64,000 bases of DNA, from assembly GCA_050011535.1 (NCBI GenBank), contig JBEKIX010000001.1:1-64000 (forward strand). The letters run 5' to 3'. Shown here one piece after another: positions 51,123 to 59,909 of this stretch. Every line of letters begins with the position of its first letter. Position 1 is the first letter of the stretch. Origin of the DNA: JAFNAG01 sp050011535. Lineage in GTDB: Bacteria; Acidobacteriota; UBA6911. The notes under the pieces were generated by a model. That model had not been told where the DNA came from. It saw only the letters and a program-made list of their open reading frames with translations, and ran no database searches. A program made the position numbers and the translations under genes.

Positions 51123-52574
51123 TTAACGGCCCCCTCTGCCGCCGCCACCGCCACCACCGCCGTAGCCGCCACCACCACCACCGCCGGCTCCGCCCATCGG
51201 CATCCCGCCGCCGGGCCCGCCGCGCCTTTGTTGTTGATTGCTTATGGAGGCCTTGCTGAAGTCAGGCAGTTTCAACTGGCGCGTCTCGAAGGGATTCCTC
51301 AACGCAATGAGTTCCCTGTCATTCACCCCGCTCAAGATGGTTGCCTGGCCGTGTTTGCCCTCGCCAACCTTGACCACTCTTTTTTCCCAGGCATTGCCCT
51401 TCTTGATGTATACGATATTTTGATCGTTCCTAAAGTCGACGGCACTCGAGGGCACCATGAAGCAGGAGTCGTACTTCTCCAGAATCACCCTCGCCTGCAG
51501 GTTCATGCCAGGTTTGATCAGACGCAGGTACTGCCCGGCGTCCGTGATGGTGACTTCGCAGGTGAAGTACGTGAGCGGGGTGTTTACATCGAGAGCTGTC
51601 GCGACCGGCGACACCGAGCGCAATTCACCGTGGAACTCATGATTCGGGATCGCATCCAGTCTGACGGTTACCGGTTTGCCTTTCGCCAAGCTGCCGGCCT
51701 CTCTCTCCAGAACATAGATTCGCGCCTGCAGAGCGTTCAGATTGACAAGGTCGATCATCACCTGGCCAGCCTGGTTGTTGTCGCCGATCTTCGGATCCTG
51801 CCGCCGGTCCCGCCGGTACACCACCAATCCGGCGGCCGGAGATTGCACCTCCATGGATCCAAGCGTCTGCTGGATGATGTTCACCTCGAGCTGCGAACGA
51901 TTTTTCTGAATCAGCGACACCTGCTGCTGCGAGCGGTTAGTGCGCTTCTGAATCTTTGACTTGGCTGCCAGATTGTCGATCTTCTCTTTCGCGAAGTCCG
52001 CGTTCTGCGCGGCCTGGATGATCTGCCACTGGGTGAAAATCTCTGGATCCTCAGGCTGAACCGTTTTGGCGTACTCGTAGTCCATCTGGGCCGTAGTGCG
52101 GTCGATCTGCATGCTCTTTTCATTGAACTGCTGAGTGCCGGTCTGGATCTGAGTGTTCAGTTTGTTGTTATCGAGGCTGTTTTTATTCGTCTCCAAGTCG
52201 AGCAAGGTGTTTGTATTATCGTACTTGATCAGCGTGTCGCCGGGATTCACCGAGGCTCCTTCGGGGATCAACCATGCCAGCTTGAGTGTGCCGGCGCCGG
52301 TGGTCGGTGTGGCAACAGGGACGGTTTGCATCCCGACGATTTCTCCATCGGCCTGGACTTCGATCTGCAGGGGCCCCTTCTCGAGGCTCAACACCGGGAT
52401 CGGCTCCTCATCCCTGGAGAGTGCCAGCACACTGGCCACGCCATTCCAGATCGCGTTGCGATAAAGTACGATGCCTACGACCAGGGCAACAATCAGAACA
52501 ATGCCGAGAATTCGCACAACGAGCCCGGCCCTGCCTACTTTCTTTATGTCATCATCTCGATCGTGATATGCCAT
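51123..52574 (-). CDS. HlyD/MacA-type periplasmic adaptor with glycine-rich tail
   Basis: Protein of 483 residues. A cytosolic N-terminus precedes one membrane helix (about 20-42). A lipoyl-like/barrel-sandwich section (GEIVGMQTVPVATPT), a coiled coil (about 130-220) and a beta-barrel domain follow. The last 30 or so residues are almost all Gly with some Tyr/Arg (GGAGGGGGGGYGGGGGGGGR), which is unusual for adaptors and may be flexible or sticky. It lies 9 bp after the second adaptor gene and ends about 60 bp before the permease start. Confidence 0.85.
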   Translation of the reverse strand: MAYHDRDDDIKKVGRAGLVVRILGIVLIVALVVGIVLYRNAIWNGVASVLALSRDEEPIPVLSLEKGPLQIEVQADGEIVGMQTVPVATPTTGAGTLKLAWLIPEGASVNPGDTLIKYDNTNTLLDLETNKNSLDNNKLNTQIQTGTQQFNEKSMQIDRTTAQMDYEYAKTVQPEDPEIFTQWQIIQAAQNADFAKEKIDNLAAKSKIQKRTNRSQQQVSLIQKNRSQLEVNIIQQTLGSMEVQSPAAGLVVYRRDRRQDPKIGDNNQAGQVMIDLVNLNALQARIYVLEREAGSLAKGKPVTVRLDAIPNHEFHGELRSVSPVATALDVNTPLTYFTCEVTITDAGQYLRLIKPGMNLQARVILEKYDSCFMVPSSAVDFRNDQNIVYIKKGNAWEKRVVKVGEGKHGQATILSGVNDRELIALRNPFETRQLKLPDFSKASISNQQQRRGGPGGGMPMGGAGGGGGGGYGGGGGGGGRGGR

Positions 52575-52582
52575 AACCTACC

Positions 52583-53818
52583 TCACTGCACTTTGGGTTT
52601 GGAGCGAATCTTGTCGCCGGCTTCCAGGCCCGCTCTCACAACGGCCAGCGATTCGTCGTTAGCCTGAAGTTCGATCTGGCGCCAGTCGTAATCTTTCTTG
52701 TCGGCCCTCAACACTTGAACGAATGAGCCTCCATTCCTTTCCTGAATAGCGGAAAGCGGAATGGCAATTGCCTGTGGAATAATTCCGACCTGAATCTGGA
52801 CGTTGGCGCTCATCCCCGGGCGCAGAAGCGAAATGTCCTGTCCCGAATCAAGTTGCACGCGCGCCTCGGCGATTTTTTGAGCCCGATCATAAGAAGCCAG
52901 TTTCAGAATCGCGCTCAGGTCGACCACTTTGCCGTCGAACTGCAGGCCCTGCAACGCCGGCACGGTGATCCGAGCTTTCTGACCTACCTTGACCTTCCCG
53001 GCGTCCATTTCATCCACCAGCACCTTTACCCTCATGGTCGACAGGTCGGGAATGTCCATCACCGGGCTGGTAGCGTTGACGTTATTCCCAAGTATCGGCA
53101 CCGGATTGTTGTTATAGTCACGCCGGTAGATGACGACTCCCGAAACAGGCGCTCTGACGATGAGCGAGTCGATGGTATCCTGAAGATCTTCCATCTGTTT
53201 CTTGTAGTGGGTTTCGCTGCTGCGGGCGATCTGCATGTCAAGGCGGGAGCTCTCGTTCAAGAAGTTGATCTTCTTAACGAGCATATCCACCTGGGTCTGT
53301 GCCATGTCCTTCTGAATCTTGAGCGTTTCAACCTGGATGGCAGCCGAGAGATCGGCCTGCTGGTTGATCTCGGCGTCAAAGTTTTCGAGGTTCACTTTGG
53401 CCTGTTCCAAGTTAAGTTCGTTGTCACGCAAATTGTTATCGAAAGCGGAACGTTTCTGCTGGAACGTCTCCTGCTGGCTCTGAAACTGCGACTGGGCATC
53501 TCTCAACCTCTTGGCAAAATCAGAGCCGTCAAATTCCAGCAGAAAATCGCCTTCCTCCACCTGTTTTCCCTCATCCACCACGCGGACAAGTTTGAAGTTC
53601 CGCTGCCCGGCTACTTGCGGGCAGGTGATGGGCGTGCTCTTCCCGGCTTCCAGCAAGCCCGCGGAATCGATGATCTGAGGAAAGTCAACTCTAGGAACGG
53701 TGATGAGATCCTTATCGCTCACCGCACTCGATGCCGCGCTGGAGTTGTAAAACCAGATGCCGGCGCCAGCGACAATAACCAGTACAACAAGTATCAGAAG
53801 AGGTCGTTTAGATTTCAT
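52583..53818 (-). CDS. HlyD/MacA-type periplasmic adaptor
   Basis: Protein of 411 residues with an N-terminal membrane helix (about 7-23, LILVVLVIVAGAGIWFY). The order is barrel-sandwich hybrid half (ITCPQVAGQRNFKLVRVVD-type), coiled coil (about 90-200), the second half with VVIYRRDYNNNPVPI, and a beta-barrel with AITVPALQGLQFDGKVVDL-like sequence. Middle member of three adaptors, 3 bp after the first adaptor's stop. No glycine-rich tail. Confidence 0.85.
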   Translation of the reverse strand: MKSKRPLLILVVLVIVAGAGIWFYNSSAASSAVSDKDLITVPRVDFPQIIDSAGLLEAGKSTPITCPQVAGQRNFKLVRVVDEGKQVEEGDFLLEFDGSDFAKRLRDAQSQFQSQQETFQQKRSAFDNNLRDNELNLEQAKVNLENFDAEINQQADLSAAIQVETLKIQKDMAQTQVDMLVKKINFLNESSRLDMQIARSSETHYKKQMEDLQDTIDSLIVRAPVSGVVIYRRDYNNNPVPILGNNVNATSPVMDIPDLSTMRVKVLVDEMDAGKVKVGQKARITVPALQGLQFDGKVVDLSAILKLASYDRAQKIAEARVQLDSGQDISLLRPGMSANVQIQVGIIPQAIAIPLSAIQERNGGSFVQVLRADKKDYDWRQIELQANDESLAVVRAGLEAGDKIRSKPKVQ

Positions 53819-53821
53819 GGG

Positions 53822-55135
53822 TTAGTCTCCGGTAGTTCTCTGAACTGGAAGCAGCCGATCGCCGACATTCACTCCCGAAAGGATCTGAACCATTTTGTCC
53901 CCGAAAGCGCCGATTTTGACCACAACTTTTTCGGGTGGCGTTTTGGGACCCATGTCTTTGAGCACGTAATACTGCCCCTGCTTGTCCAGAGCCAGGTTCA
54001 AACGGGGGATGGCCAGCACATCCGCCGCCATTGATAATACGATTTCAGCCCGGGCGGTCATGCCTGGCTTCATGTAAGTCAGGTCTACCGAATCCAGCAG
54101 GATAATGGCTTTGAACACCTTTTGCGTTGTGGCAAATCCCTTGCGGCCCGCGACGCTGGTCAGCGCGTTGATCCTGCCGCGCCATGACTTGGCTGGCACA
54201 GCATCCAGGCTCACATCGCAGGGCATCCCCACCGACAGATACTGGACTTCCGTATCGTAGACGTACCCGGCAATCTGCATATGGGCAAGGTCCGGCAGAG
54301 TTATGACGACCTGACCAGGAAACGCGATATCCCCGACTGCGAACTTGCGGTTGCTTGCCCAGTTGTCACCATAGATGACAACCCCGTCTTGCGGCGCATC
54401 CACCGTCAGGAGCGTGAGATCGTTCTGCATTCTCTTCAGCGTGACTTCCAGCTGGGATTTCCTGATCTGCGCCAGACCGATCTGCGCATCATAGGCCGCC
54501 TCGAAGTTTGCCAGATCCTCCTGTGCCTTCTGCAGGGCCAGCTTGGCTTTTCCGAGCTGGTTCATGTAGTTCAGATAGTCATTGCGCGGCTCAAGTTCTT
54601 GGGGGATATCCGCATTGAGGTTGGCAATCTTCAGGTTGCCCTGAGCTTGGGCGACGGCATTGAGCTTGTCGCACCTGGTGGCCTCTTGGTCCTTTTTCGT
54701 CTTTTCGATCGTCAGAGCGGCGTCATCCACCTGACGCTGCTGCTCGTCCATTTGGCTGACCAGCGCGGAGGTATCGTATTCGATCAGGCGTTGGCCTTTA
54801 TTGAGCGATTTACCCTCATCCGCCATGAACGTAATCGTGCTGGTGGAGGTCGCTTTGGTGGTGGGCACCATAATGTCCGTCGACTGAGCGGATTGAAGTT
54901 CACCCGTTATGAGGATCGTACGGGATACGTCCGAGTTGGCGACTGTGTAAACTGCCGGCGTTGTCGAGCCCGTTGCGTTCGCCCCTTTGGTGGTACTGGG
55001 GCTCGATGAAGATGCCGGAGCCTGTGCGGCGTTCGTGCCGGGCAACCAGCTCGGCATCACCGCGAGATATGCCACCATAAGCACAGGAAGAATCCAGAGC
55101 CCACGTCGCAGTGCACGCTTGAGATTTAAAGCCAT
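53822..55135 (-). CDS. HlyD/MacA-type periplasmic adaptor
   Basis: Protein of 437 residues from ATG 55135 (CGGAG 6 bp upstream). The in-frame start at 55168 would overlap the upstream gene's end. One membrane helix (about 9-27) is followed by a Ser/Thr/Ala-rich linker, a coiled-coil hairpin (about 115-210) and adaptor barrel domains (VVIYGDNWASNRKFAVGD near 250). First of three tandem adaptors. MacA-like proteins bridge MacB and TolC. Three in a row may act as hetero-oligomers or serve different partners. Confidence 0.85.
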   Translation of the reverse strand: MALNLKRALRRGLWILPVLMVAYLAVMPSWLPGTNAAQAPASSSSPSTTKGANATGSTTPAVYTVANSDVSRTILITGELQSAQSTDIMVPTTKATSTSTITFMADEGKSLNKGQRLIEYDTSALVSQMDEQQRQVDDAALTIEKTKKDQEATRCDKLNAVAQAQGNLKIANLNADIPQELEPRNDYLNYMNQLGKAKLALQKAQEDLANFEAAYDAQIGLAQIRKSQLEVTLKRMQNDLTLLTVDAPQDGVVIYGDNWASNRKFAVGDIAFPGQVVITLPDLAHMQIAGYVYDTEVQYLSVGMPCDVSLDAVPAKSWRGRINALTSVAGRKGFATTQKVFKAIILLDSVDLTYMKPGMTARAEIVLSMAADVLAIPRLNLALDKQGQYYVLKDMGPKTPPEKVVVKIGAFGDKMVQILSGVNVGDRLLPVQRTTGD

Positions 55136-55157
55136 AGTGTTCTCCGACCTCACGATG

Positions 55158-56378
55158 TTATCGACCAATCAATCCTGTCTGGTTCTGGGGAATCATTCTG
55201 CCCGTATCCGGCGGCTTCAGGGTCTTTACCCATGCCTGCCAATCGCTATCGACTTTGTCGAAGTTAGAGCCGAGAAAACTTTCGACGACAGTAATGGCTT
55301 GCTTGCCCTGCATGTTCTGCCGCACGACTTCCTTAGCCTTATCGATACCTAACTTTTCAATCAGGTAGTTAAAAAACGTCGCAGCCTGACCGTCAAACAG
55401 CTGCCTATCCTGGACATCCTTGGGAAGCGGGGCGTTGCCGCGACCACCACCAGCACCACTACGGCCGCCGCCGCCCGCCTGGCCGCGATCACCACCACCC
55501 ATCATTGCCATACCAGGATTGCCGCCGCCCGCACCGGCGCCACTTCCCGAATCCTGTTGGACAACGAACGGCCGGTTCATGGACAATACGTCTTCAATAG
55601 CGAAGGCCGACTCCAGGTTGTCCTGCAAGAATTTCAGGTAGGTGTTGGAGGTACCTGTCGCATAGGCCACCAAGCCAATATCCAACCAGTCCACGAGCGG
55701 ACTCTTGCCCACATCCTCCACTCGAGACACCCTGTAGTACAGGTCGTCATCGAGGGTGGTCATCAAAGTCGCGTAACCCATCTGCATAGCGAGTGTTCCA
55801 GCGGCACGCGCTTCTTGGGCGGCCCGCATCTCCGGGGAGGGATTACCCATGCCGCCTCTGCCCCCCTGGTCCTGACCTCCACGTTGTCCACCACCGCGCT
55901 GGTTGGCTTGATCCTGGCCTCCGCGCTGGCCGCCACCACGCCGACCGGCTTGATCCTGACCTCCGCCCTGGTCTTGCCCCGCGCTTGCAGCAGCTTGCCG
56001 TTGAGCCCCTGCCGCCTGCTGTCGAGCCGTACGCTCTTCACGCTGCCCTTCAGGGGTCAACTGGATTAAATACCACTTGTAACCCGACTTAAAGACCTTG
56101 ACGTCGTATACCGCGTCTTTCTGGGCAACCGTGGAACAAACGAAAATCGCTCCTCTGGACAATTCCTTGCCCAAAAAGTCTCCGATTTTTGCGCGCGCCT
56201 CCACCACTGGCTTAATATACGGTTCGATGTCGTTCTGATTCTCGGCAAAATAATCTATGCCCGGAGCGACATCTTTCTTAAAAAACTTGAAATTCTTACT
56301 GAATGGATTTTCCTGCGCCAGGGAAAGGCCCGCAAAAAGAGTCAGGAAAACCGCGGCACTTGCTAGTCGCTGTATCAT
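55158..56378 (-). CDS. Secreted protein with Gly/Gln/Arg-rich repeats, first gene of the adaptor operon
   Basis: Protein of 406 residues with a signal peptide (MIQRLASAAVFLTLFAGLSLA). An N-terminal domain covers about 22-120. A low-complexity region follows (about 125-190) in which GGQDQ and QRGG units repeat, and a further Gly-rich stretch spans about 280-320 (GSGAGAGGGNPG, GGGRSGAGGG). A C-terminal domain at about 330-406 ends LKPPDTGRMIPQ. I know no family for it. It is transcribed with the adaptors, so it may be cargo or an accessory of that machinery. Confidence 0.75.
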   Translation of the reverse strand: MIQRLASAAVFLTLFAGLSLAQENPFSKNFKFFKKDVAPGIDYFAENQNDIEPYIKPVVEARAKIGDFLGKELSRGAIFVCSTVAQKDAVYDVKVFKSGYKWYLIQLTPEGQREERTARQQAAGAQRQAAASAGQDQGGGQDQAGRRGGGQRGGQDQANQRGGGQRGGQDQGGRGGMGNPSPEMRAAQEARAAGTLAMQMGYATLMTTLDDDLYYRVSRVEDVGKSPLVDWLDIGLVAYATGTSNTYLKFLQDNLESAFAIEDVLSMNRPFVVQQDSGSGAGAGGGNPGMAMMGGGDRGQAGGGGRSGAGGGRGNAPLPKDVQDRQLFDGQAATFFNYLIEKLGIDKAKEVVRQNMQGKQAITVVESFLGSNFDKVDSDWQAWVKTLKPPDTGRMIPQNQTGLIGR

Positions 56379-56633
56379 AAAACTCCCTTGCAGTTAAAAG
56401 GAGTACGCTTGCCGGCGCGTCGCCAGACTGTCTGCTGATCTTGGGCACGCCCTGGAGAAGCCCGCTTCGTAAACATAATCCGGTCTCTCCGGCGTCCTCC
56501 CGCACATAACTACGTACTCACTCCGGGTCTGTTCCGCTTTTTGGAAAATCTATTTCTTTTTCTTTAAGTGTTAAAAAGATGGGTTCCCTGCCCGGCACCA
56601 AGCTTCCGAACCGGTTGCCGGCATCTAGCCGTT

Positions 56634-57164
56634 CTATTGCTTTCCAGTTCTTGCGCCGGCGCCCTGGAGTACACGGGCTAGGGATGGGGGAATCGTTTCC
56701 TTGTTCGTCGAAAACAGTGCTTTCACCGGTTCGGGAGCACGTGCCGCCACTTCTTCCAGCGCCCGGCAGGCAAAGTTGCGCACCAGGTTATTCTCATCCG
56801 CCAAGCGGGCGCTCACGTCGGTCAGGGCGAAGGAAGCACGGCGCGGGAACCGGGAGATCACCTGCCCCATGGTGTAGAGCAGGTGCCATCGGACATAAGC
56901 CGAGTCATCGGCGAGAGCTTCCCGAAGCTGTTCGAGGTGATTAATGAGCCGCGCAGGATGTGATTCTGAGAGGCGCGCCAGAGTTGCGGCTGCGCGGCCG
57001 CGCAAGGATCTCTCTTTTTCCTGCAAGAGGTTGACCAGCTCTTCCAAACGACGCGGATGATCCACGACAGTCCGGACGACTTCGGAAGCGCGCAAGTTCG
57101 ACAGAGGAATCAGGTTCTTCTTGCGGCTGCCGGAGGAGCGTGGGTGTACTTTGGGTTTTATCAT
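56634..57164 (-). CDS. HEAT-like repeat protein
   Basis: Protein of 176 residues. Helical repeats (LRGRAAATLARLSESHPARL, VRWHLLYTMGQVISRFP, VRNFACRALEEVAARAPE) match the HEAT/PBS-lyase type helical hairpin. No catalytic motif is seen. It may mediate protein-protein contacts. It stands between the adaptor operon and the TerB-like gene with about 250-320 bp on either side; these spaces hold no gene I can support. Confidence 0.7.
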   Translation of the reverse strand: MIKPKVHPRSSGSRKKNLIPLSNLRASEVVRTVVDHPRRLEELVNLLQEKERSLRGRAAATLARLSESHPARLINHLEQLREALADDSAYVRWHLLYTMGQVISRFPRRASFALTDVSARLADENNLVRNFACRALEEVAARAPEPVKALFSTNKETIPPSLARVLQGAGARTGKQ

Positions 57165-57483
57165 GCCAAACTGCCTACCAGCGTTGCGGACCCCCGGGGT
57201 GCTGCCATCGACATCCCTGTGCAGCGCATTTCGACGCGAGCAAGGGGCCGCTCGGTGTGGTTCCTTTTACATTATATAATAGTGCCAATCTACCTGACGC
57301 GCACTCCCCATCCAAAACAGCCAACGGCAAGGACCGGTGCTTCCATCATCAACTGCCACTGCTCAGACCTATTTGCCTGGTCGTTGTGGGGGGATCCTCC
57401 TCAATGTTCCGCGCGGCAGTATGACGCGATGAGGAGTCTATGTCAATCGCGGCAAATTGCGCGCGGACAGACCGCGCGCCCTC

Positions 57484-58020
57484 TCAGCTTTTGGTTTCTG
57501 GCGTCTTCTTGAGAACCGCAAGGTATTCGCGAAATCTCGAGCGCACGGCTATGAATTCCCTGTGCTCAATCCTGAGCTCATCGGCGATCTGGCTCACCTC
57601 GTTGTCTTCGACGGTCGAGATGTTATCGTCGGCCGCCGATACTGCGAACAGGCACTGCAGTAACAACAACTTCTGTTCATGAGAGGCGATATTGTTGAAT
57701 TCGCGCGTCACCAGATAGTTTTCCGTGCCGCCGAACAGCTTGTTTTGCGTCTTCGCCATCTGAATCACGAGTATCGCCTGCTCTTCCGGCAGACCTGCCT
57801 GCTCCATGACGATGCGCTCCATCGCTCGGGTCTCCTCAGGGGAGACCGTCAGATCGGCGCGCGCGACCCTGCTGAGAAGATATGCAAAAGCCGCGATGAA
57901 TCTGGCGTCGTTTTCATCAAGCTTTTCGAGAGCGTTGGCAATCTTGCGCACCGTTTCCGTCTCGGCGGAAGAACCGGAGGATTGCGTTGGTTCCAGTTTC
58001 AGTAACTTGAGGATTGACAT
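57484..58020 (-). CDS. TerB-like protein
   Basis: Protein of 178 residues from ATG 58020 (AAAGGAAAAGAG upstream). It is helical throughout, with LLSRVARADLTVSPEETRAM near 48 and LFAVSAADDNISTVEDNEV near 124. These are the paired acidic motifs of the TerB/DjlA N-terminal (tellurite-resistance-B-like) family. Such domains often bind metal or sense stress. No other ter gene is nearby. Confidence 0.85.
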   Translation of the reverse strand: MSILKLLKLEPTQSSGSSAETETVRKIANALEKLDENDARFIAAFAYLLSRVARADLTVSPEETRAMERIVMEQAGLPEEQAILVIQMAKTQNKLFGGTENYLVTREFNNIASHEQKLLLLQCLFAVSAADDNISTVEDNEVSQIADELRIEHREFIAVRSRFREYLAVLKKTPETKS

Positions 58021-58227
58021 CTCTTTTCCTTTTTATGCCCTATCATACGGATGATGCCACAGAAGTGCGAGCTGCAAAAAAACTCTTGGCCTCCGCGTAC
58101 GGCGGCGCGCGCTGGCGTGCAGCAGACCGTATCATGCCCTTTCACGACCTACTTGGAAACCAGGTTTCGCTGTCCCGGCTCCATGCCGCGCCGGGCGCGC
58201 CTTTTTTGCTTGCACCGGAGAGAAACT

Positions 58228-58272
58228 AGGTGGTATAGCTCTCCCCGTTACCTGGGGGGTGTTGTACCACCT
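58228..58272 (+). promoter_or_regulatory. Structured leader upstream of gdhA
   Basis: AGGTGGTA at 58228-58235 pairs with TACCACCT at 58265-58272, and CTCCCC inside can pair with the GGGGG run near 58254. The hairpin ends 47 bp before the gdhA start. It could be a regulatory RNA structure or a terminator-like element. It matches no riboswitch I recognise. Confidence 0.5.
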
Positions 58273-58319
58273 GAGTCGCTGTGTTTTTGAAGCAAACCTA
58301 AATCAAGGAGCAATCCGTT

Positions 58320-59666
58320 ATGGATATGAAGAATTATATTTCTAAATTTATGGACAACCTGGTAGCCAAACATGCGGCGCAGCCAGAGTTCCATCAGGCG
58401 GTTCGCGAGGTTGCGGAAACGCTGGGACCGTGTCTCGTGAAGCACCCTGAGTATATTGAGAACAAGATCCTGGAGAGAATGGTAGAGCCGGATCGCATTT
58501 TCATCTTCAGGATACCCTGGCAGGATGACAAAGGCGCCGTCCAAGTCAACCGCGGATTCCGTGTTGAGTTCAGCAACTCCATCGGCCCTTACAAGGGCGG
58601 CCTGCGTTTTCATCCCAGCGTTAATTTGGGCATTTTAAAATTTCTTGGCTTCGAGCAGATTCTGAAAAACAGCCTCACAACACTGCCTATGGGCGGCGGC
58701 AAGGGTGGAGCAGACTTCGACCCCAAGGGCAAATCCGATTCAGAGGTCATGCGTTTCTGCCAGAGCTTTATGAACGAGCTGTTCCTACACATTGGTGCGA
58801 ACATTGACGTGCCCGCGGGCGACATCGGCGTGGGCGGCCGCGAGATCGGATACCTCTTCGGCCAGTTCAAGAAACTGACGCATTCATTCGAGGGTGTCCT
58901 GACTGGTAAGGGCCTCAACTGGGGCGGGTCGCTCATTCGTCCCGAGGCCACGGGCTACGGCCAGGTCTATTTTGCAGAGGAAATGCTGAAAACGCGCGGC
59001 CAGTCTTTTGCCGGTAAGACCGTGGCGGTTTCGGCGTCGGGCAACGTCGCTCAGTACGCCATAGAAAAAGTAAATCAGCTGGGTGGAAAAGTGATCACCC
59101 TGTCCGACTCCAACGGCACCGTCGTGGATAAGGATGGCGTGAAGGGCGAAAAGTGGGAATTCCTGATGCACCTCAAGAATGTCAAGCGCGGCCGCGTCAA
59201 GGAATATGCCGACAAATTCCATTGCGAATATCACGAGGGGAAAAACCCGTGGTTCGTGAAGTGCGATGTCGCCCTCCCATGCGCCCATGAAAACGAGATT
59301 TCCGGCGCGGACGCCGCGTTGCTCGTCAAGAACGGCTGCTATTGCGTGTCGGAAGGCGCCAATATGCCAACGACTCCGGAAGGAATTGAAGCATTCCAGC
59401 ACCACAAGATCCTTTATGGGCCGGGCAAGGCTGCCAATGCGGGCGGCGTGGCTACATCCGGCTTGGAAATGTCGCAGAATTCGCTGCGACTTTCCTGGAC
59501 CAGAGAAGAAGTGGACGAACGCCTCCATGGCATCATGAAGAGCATTCACAAGGCCTGCGTGGAGACCGCAGCAGAGTACGGCCAACCCGGAAATTACGTT
59601 CTGGGCGCGAACATTGCCGGCTTCGTCAAAGTTGCCAATGCCATGCTCGATCAGGGCTTGGTATAA
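58320..59666 (+). CDS. gdhA: NADP-type glutamate dehydrogenase
   Basis: Protein of 448 residues, the usual length of the hexameric NADP-type family. GPYKGGLRFHPSVNLGILKF near 86 and PMGGGKGGADFDPKGKSDSE near 121 carry the substrate-binding and catalytic lysines. LNWGGSLIRPEATGYG near 205 and a nucleotide-binding VSASGNVAQYAIEK segment follow. It makes glutamate from 2-oxoglutarate and ammonia. NADP preference is inferred from similarity to the family. AAGGAGCAAT precedes ATG 58320. Confidence 0.96.
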   Translation: MDMKNYISKFMDNLVAKHAAQPEFHQAVREVAETLGPCLVKHPEYIENKILERMVEPDRIFIFRIPWQDDKGAVQVNRGFRVEFSNSIGPYKGGLRFHPSVNLGILKFLGFEQILKNSLTTLPMGGGKGGADFDPKGKSDSEVMRFCQSFMNELFLHIGANIDVPAGDIGVGGREIGYLFGQFKKLTHSFEGVLTGKGLNWGGSLIRPEATGYGQVYFAEEMLKTRGQSFAGKTVAVSASGNVAQYAIEKVNQLGGKVITLSDSNGTVVDKDGVKGEKWEFLMHLKNVKRGRVKEYADKFHCEYHEGKNPWFVKCDVALPCAHENEISGADAALLVKNGCYCVSEGANMPTTPEGIEAFQHHKILYGPGKAANAGGVATSGLEMSQNSLRLSWTREEVDERLHGIMKSIHKACVETAAEYGQPGNYVLGANIAGFVKVANAMLDQGLV

Positions 59667-59688
59667 GGGCAGTCGATTCCATTGTGGA

Positions 59689-59715
59689 GGGAGGAGGGCT
59701 CGCAGCTCTCCTCCC
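59689..59715 (+). terminator. Possible terminator downstream of gdhA
   Basis: GGGAGGAGGGCT at 59689-59700 and AGCTCTCCTCCC at 59704-59715 pair over 12 bp with a 3-base loop. There is no T-run after it, so it is a weak candidate. Confidence 0.4.
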
Positions 59716-59909
59716 CATCACTCTGGAATCTCCTCCATTGCATGATCGCAGAGGGGATCTGATTCGCGGTCCTGTCACGCCTCATGAAAGGGGACATCCC
59801 GGGGATCAGAGCGATGAAGTGTTACTGACCGCCGTCGGACGCGAGAGGAACGCTGTTTTGAATTGCTGTTCCTTCACGTTCTGCGGCGGTCTCCTTTTTG
59901 GTGCCTAGC

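Noticed and set aside
50676..51959. Plus-strand open frame of 427 codons over the MacB-type gene and adaptor
   Set aside because: Shadow of two real minus-strand genes, with no signal or domain.
52853..54034. Plus-strand open frame of 393 codons across the adaptors
   Set aside because: It crosses two adaptor genes on the other strand and lacks a plausible protein character.
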